In this document: positions 45,347 through 55,984 of the stretch, in pieces
Position numbering within the stretch: position 1 is the stretch's first letter
How the letters are laid out: every line of letters starts with the position of its first letter
DNA from: Adiantum capillus-veneris
Taxonomy: Eukaryota > Streptophyta > Polypodiopsida > Polypodiales > Pteridaceae
Direction of reading: 5' to 3'
DNA: 64,000 nucleotides
Assembly (NCBI GenBank): GCA_014529385.2
Contig: CM043958.1
Span: 125,837,817-125,901,816, forward strand
Made by a program: the position numbers and the translations under genes
The notes under the pieces: generated by a model
What the model saw: the letters and a program-made list of their open reading frames with translations, nothing else
What the model was told of the DNA's origin: nothing
The model's database searches: none

Positions 45347-46706
45347 ATGTATATAGATCCTAGTGAGTGTGTTTGTACTACATCACTTGTAAATCCTCCT
45401 GCTTTTGATAAATCAATGAAGAGCTCAGAATCTACGAACATGATTTTTATCAAAGAGTCCGTAAAAGATCCCAATGTTTTATCAAATGTACATGGTAGGA
45501 ATCAACAAGAAGAGTTAGACTTGTCTAATTTTCTAAAAGGATTCCAAGAAGTGTTCATCGATGATATCCCTATGGATTTACCTCCAAAACGAGGGGATGA
45601 TGACCATCTCATTGAGCTCCTTCCAAGAAGCTCACCGCCTAACAAGCCTCCCTATCGAGTTTCTCAAGATCAACAAGAGCAGATCATGAGACAAGTACAC
45701 GAATTGGTAGACAAAAGGGATGGTGACGCCTAGATCCTCTCCCTTTTGTTATCTAGTCCTTTTAATGCAAAAGAAAGATGGTACATACCGCATGTGTGTG
45801 GACTATCGCGCACTAAACCATATCACTATCAAAAATAGGTTTCTCGTACCTTGGGTAGAAGATTTGTTTGATAAACTACAAGGCTCTACCTACTTCAACA
45901 GGATTGACCTTAAAAGTGGCTATCATCAAATAAGGATAGTGGATGAAGATATCCTAAAGACCGCGTTTCGCACAACGTTCGGTCTTTATGAATATCTAGT
46001 CATGCCTTTTGGCTTAACTAATGCACCAACTACGTTCAATCATCTAATGGAGAAAATATTTAGACCCTACCGCAAATTCACTGGAGTGTTCTTTGATGAT
46101 ATCATCATTGCTAAGGAGCAAAATGCATTTGACAAGCTCAAAGAGAAGCTTACCTCCCAACTAGTCCTCATGCTTCTAGATCTCTCAAAGCCATTTGAGG
46201 TCCAATGTGATGCTTGTGGTGATTGCCTTGGAGCATTTTTGCTTCAAGAAGGGCATGCCATAGCATATGAGAGGCGAAGGCTCAATACGGATAAACACGT
46301 ATTGAGCATTTATGAGAAAGAGATTTTAGTTGCTCTACATGCCCTAGACACATGAAAGCAATACTTATTGGGGACTCCATTTATTCTACAAACCGAACAC
46401 CAACGTCTCAAGTATTTCATGACACAAACCAAGCTTTCCGACAAACAAATAAGGTGGGAAAATTTTCTTTTGCAATTTAATTTCCATATTGCTTACATTG
46501 CTAGTAAGCACAATCAAGTGGCTGATGCAGTTTCACGACAGTTAAAAGTTAATGTGGTGTTTATAGCTACTCATAATGATCTATCTTCTATGATAGATGA
46601 GTATGCTACTGACCCTGACTTTAGAGACATAATGTCAGCCCTTGCTTTGGGTAAGAAAGAGGAACCATTCACCTTGCAGGATGGTTATCTTCTCCCACGA
46701 CAATAG
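45347..46706 (+). pseudogene. G2 reverse transcriptase and RNase H, with internal deletion
   Basis: RT: LLPRSSPPNKPPYRVSQDQQ, then (shift at about 45725) LLMQKKDGTYRMCVDYRALN, FNRIDLKSGYHQIRI, MPFGLTNAPTTFNHLM and the catalytic FFDDIIIA at about 46090. Immediately afterwards comes FDKLKEKLTSQLVLMLLDLS, which belongs at the start of RNase H, so the thumb/connection (roughly 80 residues) is deleted. RNase H continues CDACGDCLGAFLLQEGHAIA and YEKEILVALHALDT, a stop at 46355, then FILQTEHQRLKYFMTQ and SKHNQVADAVSRQ. Confidence 0.85.
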
Positions 46707-46719
46707 GCTATGTGTTACC

Positions 46720-48218
46720 CATTCCCTTCGTGAGAAAGTTATGTATGGATCCTATGCTCCTCCCTATGCGGGGCATAGAGGAATTTAACCTACTCTTCGA
46801 GGAGTAGAGATCTATTTCTAGTGGTCTACCATGAAAGTGGACATACAAGAGTGTGTTTCAAAAATGTTTAGTATGCCAAAAGACCAAGTATGATAGAGGG
46901 AAGAAACCTGGATTACTCCAGCCATTGCCTATCCCAAATTCACCATGGGAGAGTATATCCATAGATTTCAACTTTGGATTACCCAAATCTATCCATGGGA
47001 ATACGAAAATATGGACAATATTTGATAGGTTTAACAAGCAAGCACACTTTATTTTTGTCAAAAAGACTATTAAGGCACACCAAATGGAAACTCTCTTCAT
47101 ATCACAGATTTTCAAACACCATGGATTACCAACATCCATCGTGTCTGATAGAGATCCTAGAATGACCATTAATTTCCGGAAAGATCTCTTTGAAAATCTA
47201 GGAACAAGATTGAATTTCTCTTCGGCCTATCACCCACAAACGGATGGTCAAAGTGAGATAGCCAATCTTACGATACTCGATCTACTAAAGACTTATGTTA
47301 CAGAAGTAGATCAATGGTCACAATGGGAAAAGTACTTACCTCTTGTAGAGTATGCGTACAGTAATACTGTACATACTTCTATGAAAAAAGAACCTTTTGA
47401 GATCATTGAGGGAAGACCTAAAAGTCCCTTGTTACTCAAAGTACATGGGAAGATCCATCGTGTCTGATAGAGATCCTAGAATGACCATTAATTTCCGGAA
47501 AGATCTCTTTGAAAATCTAGGAACAAGATTGAATTTCTCTTCGGCCTATCACCCACAAACGGATGGTCAAAGTGAGATAGCCAATCTTACGATACTTGAT
47601 CTACTAAAGACTTATGTTACAGAAGTAGATCAATGGTCACAATGGGAAAAGTACTTACCTCTTGTAGAGTATGCGTACAGTAATACTGTACATACTTATA
47701 TGAAAAAAGAACCTTTTGAGATCATTGAGGGAAGACCTAAAAGTCCCTTGCTACTCAAAGTACATGGGAAGATCTTCACTGCCAATGAGTATAGCCATGA
47801 CCTACAAGAATATTTTCAAAAGATTAAGGAGGCTATATCCATCTCTCAACAAAGGCAAAAAGCTGCTACTGCTGACAAGCACAAAAGGGCCTTAACGTTC
47901 AAAGAAAATGATTGGGTTTTACGTAAGTTTCCTAAGGCTCGATTAAGGCAAACGACAGGCAAAAAACCTACCGGCCATCAAAAGTATTATGCTAAGCTAG
48001 CAAAAAGATACTATGGTCCTTTCCAAATCTTGAAGCCCATTAATGAGATGGCTTACCAACTCAAGTTGCCCAACCATTGGCTCATACACAATGCTTTTCA
48101 TGTGAGCCTACTTAAGCCCTACAAAGGAGAGCTACCAAGTGAACCAATTATTGAAGACCCTCCTGAAGTTGAAGACCAAGAAGAGGTGCTACAACCCGAA
48201 GCTATCCTTTCGACATGA
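46720..48218 (+). pseudogene. G2 integrase with 319-bp tandem duplication
   Basis: Zinc-binding end CLVCQKTKYDRGKKPGLLQP at about 46863, then core ISIDFNFGLP, IVSDRDPRMTINFRKDLFEN (47136 on) and DGQSEIANLTILDLLKTY. The block from SDRDP onward occurs twice, offset 319 bp, which shifts the frame; the second pass continues normally to DLQEYFQKIKEAISISQQRQ, LRKFPKAR, GPFQILKPINEMAYQL and HNAFHVSLLKPYKGE, with an acidic tail ending at 48218. Earlier stops lie near 46706 and 46790. Confidence 0.88.
47137..47774 (+). repeat. 319-bp tandem duplication, near-identical copies
   Basis: GTGTCTGATAGAGATCC begins at 47141 and at 47460. Copies end in GTACATGGGAAGATC. I count three differences (CTCGATC/CTTGATC, CTTCTATG/CTTATATG, TTGTTACTC/TTGCTACTC). 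The junction sequence GATCCATCG shares ATC/ATCC with both parents, i.e. microhomology. Confidence 0.9.
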
Positions 48219-48720
48219 AGACAAGGTACTACGACATGGTAAGATTATCCGATGGTATCTTATTAAGTTCAAAAATTATTCTTTTTAGATGCTAGATGGA
48301 TGCAAGGAATACAGCTTAAGGATAGTATGAACCTTGTCAATGCTTACAATGCTACATTAGAGTAAGCAAATGTACAAATTTCTTTTGAATGACCAATGTT
48401 TTTGTCTTCTTATAAGACTAGTTCTCTTTTTATTGTGCACAAATTTAAATAGTATACATGCTTAAAATCATGTTTGTGATGACGACGTCTCTCAAACACC
48501 AAGTAGAATTTGTCACTCTACTTTGGGAGAATGAAATGGACTAAAGAGCAAACATGCTTACTACAGCTATGTCTCCCAAGCACCAAATGGATTAGTCATC
48601 CATCTTGGAAAGCTGTCGTAGGGTAAAAAGCGATCCTCTACCCGCTAGGCTAGATTGACTAATGACTAAGTCTTTATCTCTTCTACCTCATAGTGAGGAC
48701 GACTATAATTTCAAAAGAGA
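48219..48720 (+). other. G2 copy 2, 3' untranslated region
   Basis: Aligns with 14190-14701 of copy 1. Ends in a purine-rich TTTCAAAAGAGAG directly before the LTR, the likely polypurine tract. Confidence 0.7.
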
Positions 48721-50338
48721 GGTAATGTCATAAAATCTAATATCTAACCACCCCAAATGATTTTCTCATATTAAACTGATGATTTAATGTGGGAGAATAA
48801 ACGAGAACAAGGGTTAGGATATAGACATGTGCTTATAGATCTATTTCAACACAGGGCCAATGGTAAAGGGGGGCCCAATTGAGAGATGGTCTGTCAAAGA
48901 GCAAGGTTAACCAATGGAGCATAAAGACCTTAGGGTTAGCTTCATTGATGACCTCCAATAGTTAGTGTTAAAAGTCCTTTGACCTTAGGTAATCTAGGGC
49001 TATGCTTGAGGTGGGAACCCAGCCCAAGCTTGAGGTGTTTGTCATGCATGATGACTGAGATGCTTGAGATGGTTGAAGTGCTTGATGATTGATATTCTTG
49101 AGGTGCTGGTCATGCTTGAGATGCTAGGGCTGTACTTGAGGTGGGAACCCAATCCAAACTTGAGGGGCTTAAGGGCCAAGCTTGTGGTGAGAACTTGGCC
49201 CAAGGTTGAGGGGCTTGAGGTGGCACAAAGGTCAAAGAAAATTCCTACAAGGAGGGGGCGAGCCATGCAAGAAGGGGGGGTGGTTGCTTGACCACTCTCT
49301 CTGCCTAAGGGCACCCCTTTCCCCAAGAGGCAAGTAGGACACATGTCAGCCCCTAGCTAGGTTACCCTTATGGTGTGCCTAAAGCCTATTGGTTGGCCTT
49401 CCAAGGGGTCCAATGATCATTTAGTGGATTTAATTAATTGTTTTAGCATTTATCAAGCCCTCTCTCTCAAAGGGGAAAGGGGGACACTTGTCCCAAGGCT
49501 ACCCTTGTTGCTTGGTATGACTCTTGCTTGTGATTGGCTACGTCTAAGGGGGTCCAATAAGCTTCAAGCATGAGCTACAAGGGGAGGTCGACCAAAGCAT
49601 GCTAGGGGGTTGCTTGAGGGGTATACTCTCCCACACTTACCACACACACACTCTCATTGTGTATTGTGAAAAGTGCAAGAGATCCCTCTCCTTTTCCAAG
49701 CAAGTAGAGAGGTTGAGAGCCTACACCAACACTCTTGGCGAGTGTTGGCTATGGAATGCAAATCCAACCAAGAGCCATGCTTCAATGCTTAAGCTTGCCA
49801 TCTTCTCCATATTCATTACTATGCTATTATTATGTATGCTAGCAAGAAGAGTGATGATAAGTGAGGAACTAATTTTTCCTATGAAATGTTTCTTCTTCCT
49901 CGTCCCTACCCTCATTCCCTGCTAGCTCTCTCCACCTTCGAAGGTGTTTGAGGTCTTGGGACTGAAGCTTGGGATAGTTAATGCTTTCCACAAAGTTTAT
50001 GTTATGCTTGTGATGCATGAAGCTTTCCATGTTCATTGCATCACCTAGGTCACAAGGAACACAAAAATTGTATTGTAACAAGTTTCTCTTGATGGAAGAA
50101 ACTATAATACAAATGCATATTGGAGGGGGGACCAACTCCACATAAATCCGGTGCTCAATTGTTGTCATGTTCTCTAAATTCTCTCTCTTGCAAAAGTATT
50201 GTTCATGCCAAGTTAACTAAATGCTATGTTTATGTTGCTACCATCAATTATGTTCACCCGCTATGCTCACAAAGTAATTTCACAAAAGTGCTCTCTAATT
50301 TTTGCTACTCTCAAAGTTAATAGGCCAATTCCATTACA
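48721..50338 (+). repeat. G2 copy 2, 3' LTR
   Basis: Starts at the position equivalent to TGTAATGTC in copy 1 (here GGTAATGTC, so the terminal T is mutated) and ends TTACA. About 1.6 kb, like copy 1. Similarity to copy 1 is clear at both ends (AAATGATTTTCTCAT, ATACAAAT, TCTCTCTTG...GTATTGTTCATGC) but the middle is diverged, with a GGTGGGAACC / GCTTGAGGTG mini-repeat at 49008-49220. Confidence 0.7.
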
Positions 50339-51861
50339 TAAGCCTTGTAAGCTTGCATTTCAAATCATTAGTCAAAAAAGCATCACCCAGAATGTATTAT
50401 TTAACATATTCATTTTCTCTCTCTAAGCTGACGTGGAACTTCTTATTACAGGGCCCAAAATGGAGGCCAAATTTTTCCTAATGGAAATATGAAGTTTCTT
50501 GTTTAGCATATTAAGGTAGAGAGCCAAGTGGCATCAAAATTCAAGGGTGTTCGCTATGCTGGCATGCATTTTTTGCTTCATCGCTTGTTGAAATGATCTA
50601 GGTGTCAACCCTTCCAACCAACCAAGTTAAGTTGGCTAGTCCCATCATAGTGCATACTTCGTCGTTCCTACAATTAGCTAAGATTCCCTAGTGAATCTGA
50701 TTGGTTTTCTATATATGCTTTCTATTTAGAATATATGAACCTAAGAGGACTCCCCCTTAGATCTGTCTAAGGTGCCTTTGGAGGGCCCTCTATGATAGTG
50801 GAGGTGACCATATTATAGTTCTGCCAACAACGACAAGCTTTGCAATACCCAACTTGGACATTTCGTTGGAGGGTGTGCTTTGACCACTCCCATAGCAGTG
50901 AAGGGCCTTTATACAAGCTAGCAACAGTGAAGGTCAGAGAAGCTTTTGCCTAGATTTACTCAGCTAGAGCCATGTCGCCTTGTGACTTGTTGTTGCCACC
51001 CTCTACTTCGACCGTGGAGAGTGTACGAGGAGCACTACAACTCCCCTTACAATTCTACAACTTGAAAACCAAAGTATTTGGCTAGTATCAAGGAAGAAGA
51101 GAGAACATGCAACCCATGATGTGGGTGCCCTCAGAGCGCTCTCCCTTAGGCCCGTCAATTTGGAGGGGCCTGTAAGGGGTGTAGGGCTGTCACATAGAGA
51201 TTCAACACCCACAAAATAGCAAGCAACTAGGATGTTGAGGAGTTGGCAACAACTGTGTGCAGTGTGCGAAGTCCTCCCTGGTCTTCAAGTGGCAATAAAA
51301 AGTCAAAAGGCATCTCTTCATTCTGGGGGTGGTTGGAGCAACCCCAAACAAAGCTATTACGTCAGCTTGCGGACAAGGCGTTTGCAACTCACGCTGGTGT
51401 ATGGGGCTACTTTTAATTTAAAGGCCCTCCAAAGGCACCTCTGGACGCCCCCGGGGAGCCCCATAACCCTTGACAATTTAAGAGATATGGGCATCGAAGA
51501 GCTTACCAATCCTCTTTTGCCATCACATCTGCATTTACCTCTACAATTCCACATGAAGGATTTATAAGAATTTAGTTTTTTGAAAAAAGGGCACGAAAGT
51601 AACATTTGTGGACACGTGCTCACTGCTCATTGGAACAGCTGGAAAACCTACCGCGGCATTCTAGAAATCGTGATTGGTATGTATACACAGCGAAAAAGAC
51701 AATTGGTGCAGAAGGCACGTTATCCACGTTCACATTACATGCGCTAACGATTACAGAGTCCGGACAGCAGAAGAAATAGCTAGAGTGCTAATTATCAACC
51801 GTAGAGAGCGACACACGCAAATTCTGATCAAATCAAAAACTGCAAATTTAAGAAATGTAGT
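50339..51861. other. no supported gene; one inverted pair
   Basis: Mostly unique-looking sequence. AGGTGCCTTTGGAGGGCC at about 50771 recurs as its exact reverse complement at about 51423, 650 bp apart, which could mark the ends of an unrecognised insertion, but no target duplication is evident. Short frames only. Confidence 0.35.
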
Positions 51862-51866
51862 TTAAA

Positions 51867-51903
51867 AGGCTTGTTTAACAAGACAGTCTTGTTTAACAAG
51901 ACA
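51867..51903. repeat. short tandem palindrome
   Basis: CTTGTTTAACAAGACA occurs twice in tandem; each copy is itself nearly palindromic (CTTGTT / AACAAG). It lies about 135 bp beyond the stop codon of the proline-rich gene on its 3' side. Confidence 0.75.
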
Positions 51904-51996
51904 TGGGTCACTGTCATTCGCATCGCATTTTGAATAATTGAATTTGCGCTTGAATGAAATTAATCTCTGCAAGCTTATGCCGGCAGGTGCAGATAC

Positions 51997-52001
<5 letters not shown>

Positions 52002-52033
<32 letters not shown>
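52002..52033. repeat. (GA)n microsatellite
   Basis: A pure AG run ending 4 bases before the stop codon of the proline-rich ORF, thus in its 3' UTR (a CT run in the transcript). Confidence 0.9.
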
Positions 52034-52037
<4 letters not shown>

Positions 52038-52041
<4 letters not shown>

Positions 52042-52712
52042 TGTTTGTAGAAGGGAGGAGGGGGTATAAGAATGGGGAGGGCTGGAGGAGGCAAAATGAT
52101 GAGGGGAATGATTGGAGGGGGTAAGACAATCGAGGGCAGGGTTGGGGGCGGGAGAGCGTAGTTGTAAGTGGCGGGAGGGGATAAGGGAAGCTGCGGGATA
52201 GGGGGAGGCAGGATGATAGCAGGGGTGATGGGCGAGGCGATAATCGGCGGGGTAACAATGGGCGGCGTGATGATCGGCGGCGTGATGATGGGCGGAGGAA
52301 GAATGGCTGGCGGCAGAAGCAGCGGCGGGGGTGGTGGAAGAACGGTGGTGGGCACAAGCGGGATAGGAGGGAAGGAGGTGGGCAGAATCGGGGGAGGCGG
52401 AAAGGCGTAGTAGTAGTTGGGCGGTAGTGTAGGCCACGTCAAGACGGGCGGTGGCGGCGGTGGCGAGAGGTAATAGTAAATGATGGGCGGCAGAATGGGA
52501 GGCGAGGGCGGCATGTACTGAAGCAGACGGCGAATGCGGGAGGAGAGGAGCTTGGACGACTTACAAAGAGGAAGCGCGGTAGCGACGGCGGCAGGTATCG
52601 AACCTTCGGCGGCAGGAGTGGAGGTGCTGCAGTCGAGGGCCATAGCCCTGCAGCAGCCTGGCAGGAGCGCCATCGTCAGTAGTACGAATGTTGCCACCAT
52701 AGGGGACTCCAT
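52038..52712 (-). CDS. proline-rich, extensin-like secreted protein candidate
   Basis: I start at ATG 52712 because the next residues, MESPMVATFVLLTMALLPGC, form a good secretion signal (hydrophobic core, small residues at the CRA end). The frame is also open upstream to 52799 without a better start. The product is about 224 residues: signal, a short Ser/Thr/Ala/Cys region, RIRRLLQ, then Pro-rich repeats to the end, with tyrosine triplets (IIYYYLSPPPPPP, NYYYAFPPPP, YNYALPPP) and a PPIITPPIITPPIVTPPI repeat. This is typical of plant cell-wall hydroxyproline-rich proteins, in which Tyr can cross-link. No intron or break is seen, GC-rich unlike its surroundings; the likeliest host gene here. 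It could instead be a non-genic GC-rich repeat. Confidence 0.5.
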
Positions 52713-52750
52713 AGCTCGTGACCTGCAGTTGCAACTTGCCACCCTGCAAC

Positions 52751-52764
52751 TAAAAGGCCTTTTA
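52751..52764. promoter_or_regulatory. 14-bp palindrome upstream of the proline-rich gene
   Basis: TAAAAGGCCTTTTA is a perfect palindrome about 40 bp upstream of the chosen ATG. Its minus-strand CTTAAAAGGCC neighbourhood is the only TATA-like sequence close by. Weak evidence for a promoter. Confidence 0.25.
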
Positions 52765-52800
52765 AGTTTTAGCTGCCTTCTTACACCGACAGTGACCACT

Positions 52801-52983
52801 TCATGCTACAGTGCAAATTGTGCAATGCCCTTCAGGCACCAGTACCATCTTTCCCCACTCCACTGCCTGAGCCTCCAGAACGCTGCGACATTCTTTAATG
52901 AGCGCTGCGTGATCGAATCCTGCTGGGCGTTCGCTCTCTGGCCATTCTCTGGAGTCTGCACGCCAATTTGTTAAAGCCGCCAC
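52801..52983 (-). other. 60-codon ORF upstream of the proline-rich gene, unrecognised
   Basis: Minus-strand frame from MAALTNWRADSREWPESERP to EGHCTICTVA, ending 88 bp before the proline-rich ATG. It could be an upstream ORF, a fragment of another gene, or chance. No family recognised. Confidence 0.2.
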
Positions 52984-53578
52984 GGTCCACCTAGCATGCT
53001 TTTACTACGCATCCTCGCTGGTTTACGACCAAAAGGTTCCCGCATTCTACACCACTTATCTTGTGTCAACTGTCAAGTTTCAACCTGAAGGCTAAAGCTG
53101 GATGTTAGTGACTATGTTGCTTGGCAAGGTTGCTTTTTGCTAGGCATTTTGCCCGTTCAAAGGGTGCGCACATGACGATTTACCAGCAAGGAATTATGTG
53201 CAGCCTAAATTTAAGCACATCTCCATCTAACATGCTCTCTCTCCCCTTTGCGAGATTGGTGGGCCGTAGCGGCTAACTACGTTCCAAGGCCTACTTTGAC
53301 GGGTTTGCCGCAACGGGATGGAGATTCTTGCCACGTTGTTCTTTCTTGCTGCTGCGGTTTGAGATGAGCTCCATGTGCGCATCCTTTCAATGGTATTTTG
53401 CCCTTCTTTTGAGGTGAAAATGTGAGCTACCCTTCAGAAAATACACTAAACTATCCCAAAAATCATTAATTCTTGAAAATTCGAAGGGCTTGATTGTCGT
53501 CGAAAATTAACCATATTCCTTGGGACATATGTTAGACAAGGTTCAGATTGTCGAGCCAAACTTCTCATGCACGGGTGC
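52984..53578. other. no supported gene
   Basis: Likely 5' flank of the proline-rich gene on the minus strand. No TATA box, repeat or coding signal that I can defend. Ends in GGTGC, the target duplication of the next element. Confidence 0.4.
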
Positions 53579-53710
53579 CGTCAAGACAACAGCAAGGCCG
53601 GGCTAGGCAGTGTGGAAAGGGAGTCCAACTAGGGCAAAGGGCCAGGGGCCATGCTATATAGTGGGTGGTTGGGTGGTGGACTCTTAGGTTCTAGTTCCCC
53701 TTGTCTAACA
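53579..53710 (+). repeat. 5' LTR (132 bp)
   Basis: Begins CGTCAAGACAAC where the 3' LTR has TGTCAGGACAAG, so the first base of the terminal TG is mutated; ends CTTGTCTAACA. Contains TGCTATATAGTGG, a TATA-box candidate. Confidence 0.85.
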
Positions 53711-53711
53711 T

Positions 53712-53724
53712 TGGTATCAAGAGC
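53712..53724 (+). promoter_or_regulatory. primer-binding site
   Basis: TGGTATCAAGAGC starts one base after the 5' LTR; it is the initiator-tRNA type primer site with one extra A compared with the commonest plant form. Confidence 0.8.
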
Positions 53725-54538
53725 TTGGTTCTTTTTTGGGAAAGGCACAGCCGTGGAGGACAGGAGCCACACAAACTTGCACGAGCAAGTTGCATGTCGG
53801 GGTCACCAAATCGTGGAACACCTCTCCTGTGAGGAGAACGACACGCAGGAATTTCGTTTGCAAACCCCCTTACAAGGAGGAGCCGCCGAGGCGGACCTGC
53901 ACCAAATTCACCCCTTGTGGGCTCTACGGCATCGCGCCGGGCGGAGGAACGTTTCACGACCTAGGGCCGAAGCCCCTTGCTCAATAGAGTGGCCGCCATG
54001 GCCCCCTTCCTTGCTCACGCGCTGCTGTAAGCGGCCATAGCCATTGTGTGCTCTTTTTTTCACACTACAAGGGCGTCCAACCCCCTTGAGGGTTAGTGGC
54101 CATAAAATTTTTTTAACAACAAGGGGAGGTACCCACAGTGGGGAACCCCACCCCTTCCCTCGTGTGCGGATTCGGCAAGGCCCGACAAGGCACGACATCT
54201 CGACACGGCCGTCACAAACTTCGAGTACCCAATTCTCTCCGTATTACCAATAGAAACTCGGAGATTTAAGAAAAGCATTCCGACGGAAGTTCAAAGTACC
54301 CTTATCTTCCAAAATCAATGAACGGTCGCACGCATAATTGATTCGGCTACAATCGGATTAAGGATTTCCCTACACGGCTGACAATTCGGATCGATTTCGA
54401 CTTGGCTATTATCGACTTCAACGCGATTAGCAAGGCTAGCAAGGCCTCTGCTACGAGTTTCTGTGTTCGATACGGCTACGAGCCTTTCTGCAATCCAAGG
54501 TATTGTTTTCTCTTTTGTTCACACAAAACGTCTTTGCC

Positions 54539-55090
54539 ATGAACACAGAAATTGATGATCAACACATGTTTGACTTCGAATACTTGGAGTCTGCTTCACT
54601 TGTCGATGCCACGGGGTCGGATACTCTCACGGTGGGTACCCACGTGGCAACCGGGATGGCAGGCAGTCTATCTTTCTCTCCGCGAGTATGTACACCTCCT
54701 CCTCATAGCGTGTTTGATATTTTGGAGGATGATAGTGACTTGCTGGATGCCAGGGAGTTTGTCACTCGACAGGACTGGCAAACTTTTGATACCAGATTTC
54801 GCAAGTTAGCTGTACGGGTCCAAATATTGGCTATGCAAGTGGAAAATCTCACACAATTAATTTACAATATACTACCAGGATCAACTTATCACTTACTGGA
54901 AACCCAAGAGGTTGTCTACCCACCAGTTATAACCAAAGAGGTTCAACATGCACAAAATAATTCGGTGGTATGAACAAATCTGGTAACGTGGTCAGGAAGC
55001 GACTATCACAATCCGACTTTCGACGTGCAAAAAGTCAAAAATTATGCTTTATTTGCTTAGGAACACATCAAAAAAAGCACTGTCCACATG
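54539..55090 (+). pseudogene. gag-like frame and zinc knuckle
   Basis: From ATG 54539 (MNTEIDDQHMFDFEYLESAS) a 145-codon frame runs to a stop at 54973. It is acidic, with a helical LAVRVQILAMQVENLTQLIY segment. Another frame at about 54990-55080 reads KRLSQSDFRRAKSQKLCFIC and LGTHQKKHCPH, a variant CX2CX3HX4C knuckle. A knuckle following a coiled helical segment suits an LTR-element gag, though I cannot match the family. Confidence 0.5.
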
Positions 55091-55933
55091 TCTGACAACG
55101 TAAGCATGATGCATTAGTTCGCAATTCGATATAAACTCCAGTTTTGATGCAGGGCACAGTAGTTATAGACATAAAATGCAGTTTTGGTGCAGGGCACAAT
55201 AGTTATATGTCTTCATATGTGCATGTGGCTTTTCAAAGTATTTTCCATTTTTTGGCATTGGGTAGCGTTATGCCCTGATTTCTTTTCTGATATCATAATT
55301 TTTGCTACGACCAGTCCATAATCTTGGCTTATACACTCAGTCGACAACATTATGAGGTGCATGTAGGATTAGTGACTTAGGGTGTATATGATATACGTGT
55401 CACATAATTTTTTCCGCAACGCCAAATGCTTGGTCAATTTCACATGACAAGACTTCTAATTTGTGCTACGATTGCTTTGATGTCAAGAATAATGGAGCAC
55501 CTACATTAATTGGGATATCATCTCAACAAATCCCTACTAGTCCAGTCGATGCAAGGCACTTATGGTGTAAAATTTTACGTTTATGACGGTCACGATAGCC
55601 ACGGGCTTCCACTTTTCCATGCAAGGCATGCTAACCAGGTGGTATAACGTACGCTTCCGTCCTTACACAGTCATCACACACCACCACTACAAGGAACCTA
55701 AATCCAAGACTTAATTCACCGGCAAGGGGCCATATTTAAGTCATTTTCGTACACTTACGACCCCCTACACGGTAGGTGTGGCTTGTATTTTTTGTTACCT
55801 CTCTCGATGAGAGCGCTATATAGTCAGATTGTTGCCTGCTTAAAGGATAAGATGCACACTACACATAAGATGCACACAAGCATGGGCGCGGTATATACAA
55901 GGACGGTAACTTAAGGAAAGTTCCTCAGCCCAA

Positions 55934-55984
<51 letters not shown>

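Larger units (their letters stand above)
44774..50338 (+). mobile_element. Ty3/Gypsy family G2, copy 2, lacks 5' LTR
   Basis: Gag knuckle, protease, RT/RNase H, integrase, then a 3' LTR (48721-50338), all on the plus strand. No 5' LTR is seen: coding starts abruptly in gag at about 44774. Its integrase C-terminus, 3' UTR and LTR parallel the copy interrupted at 6.6-16.3 kb, so both are one family. Broken by frameshifts, an internal deletion in RT and a 319-bp tandem duplication in integrase. Confidence 0.88.

Noticed and set aside
53651-54278. Overlapping plus and minus frames after the 5' LTR
   Set aside because: They cross the LTR, the primer site and the leader; none resembles gag, and stops differ between frames without conservation.
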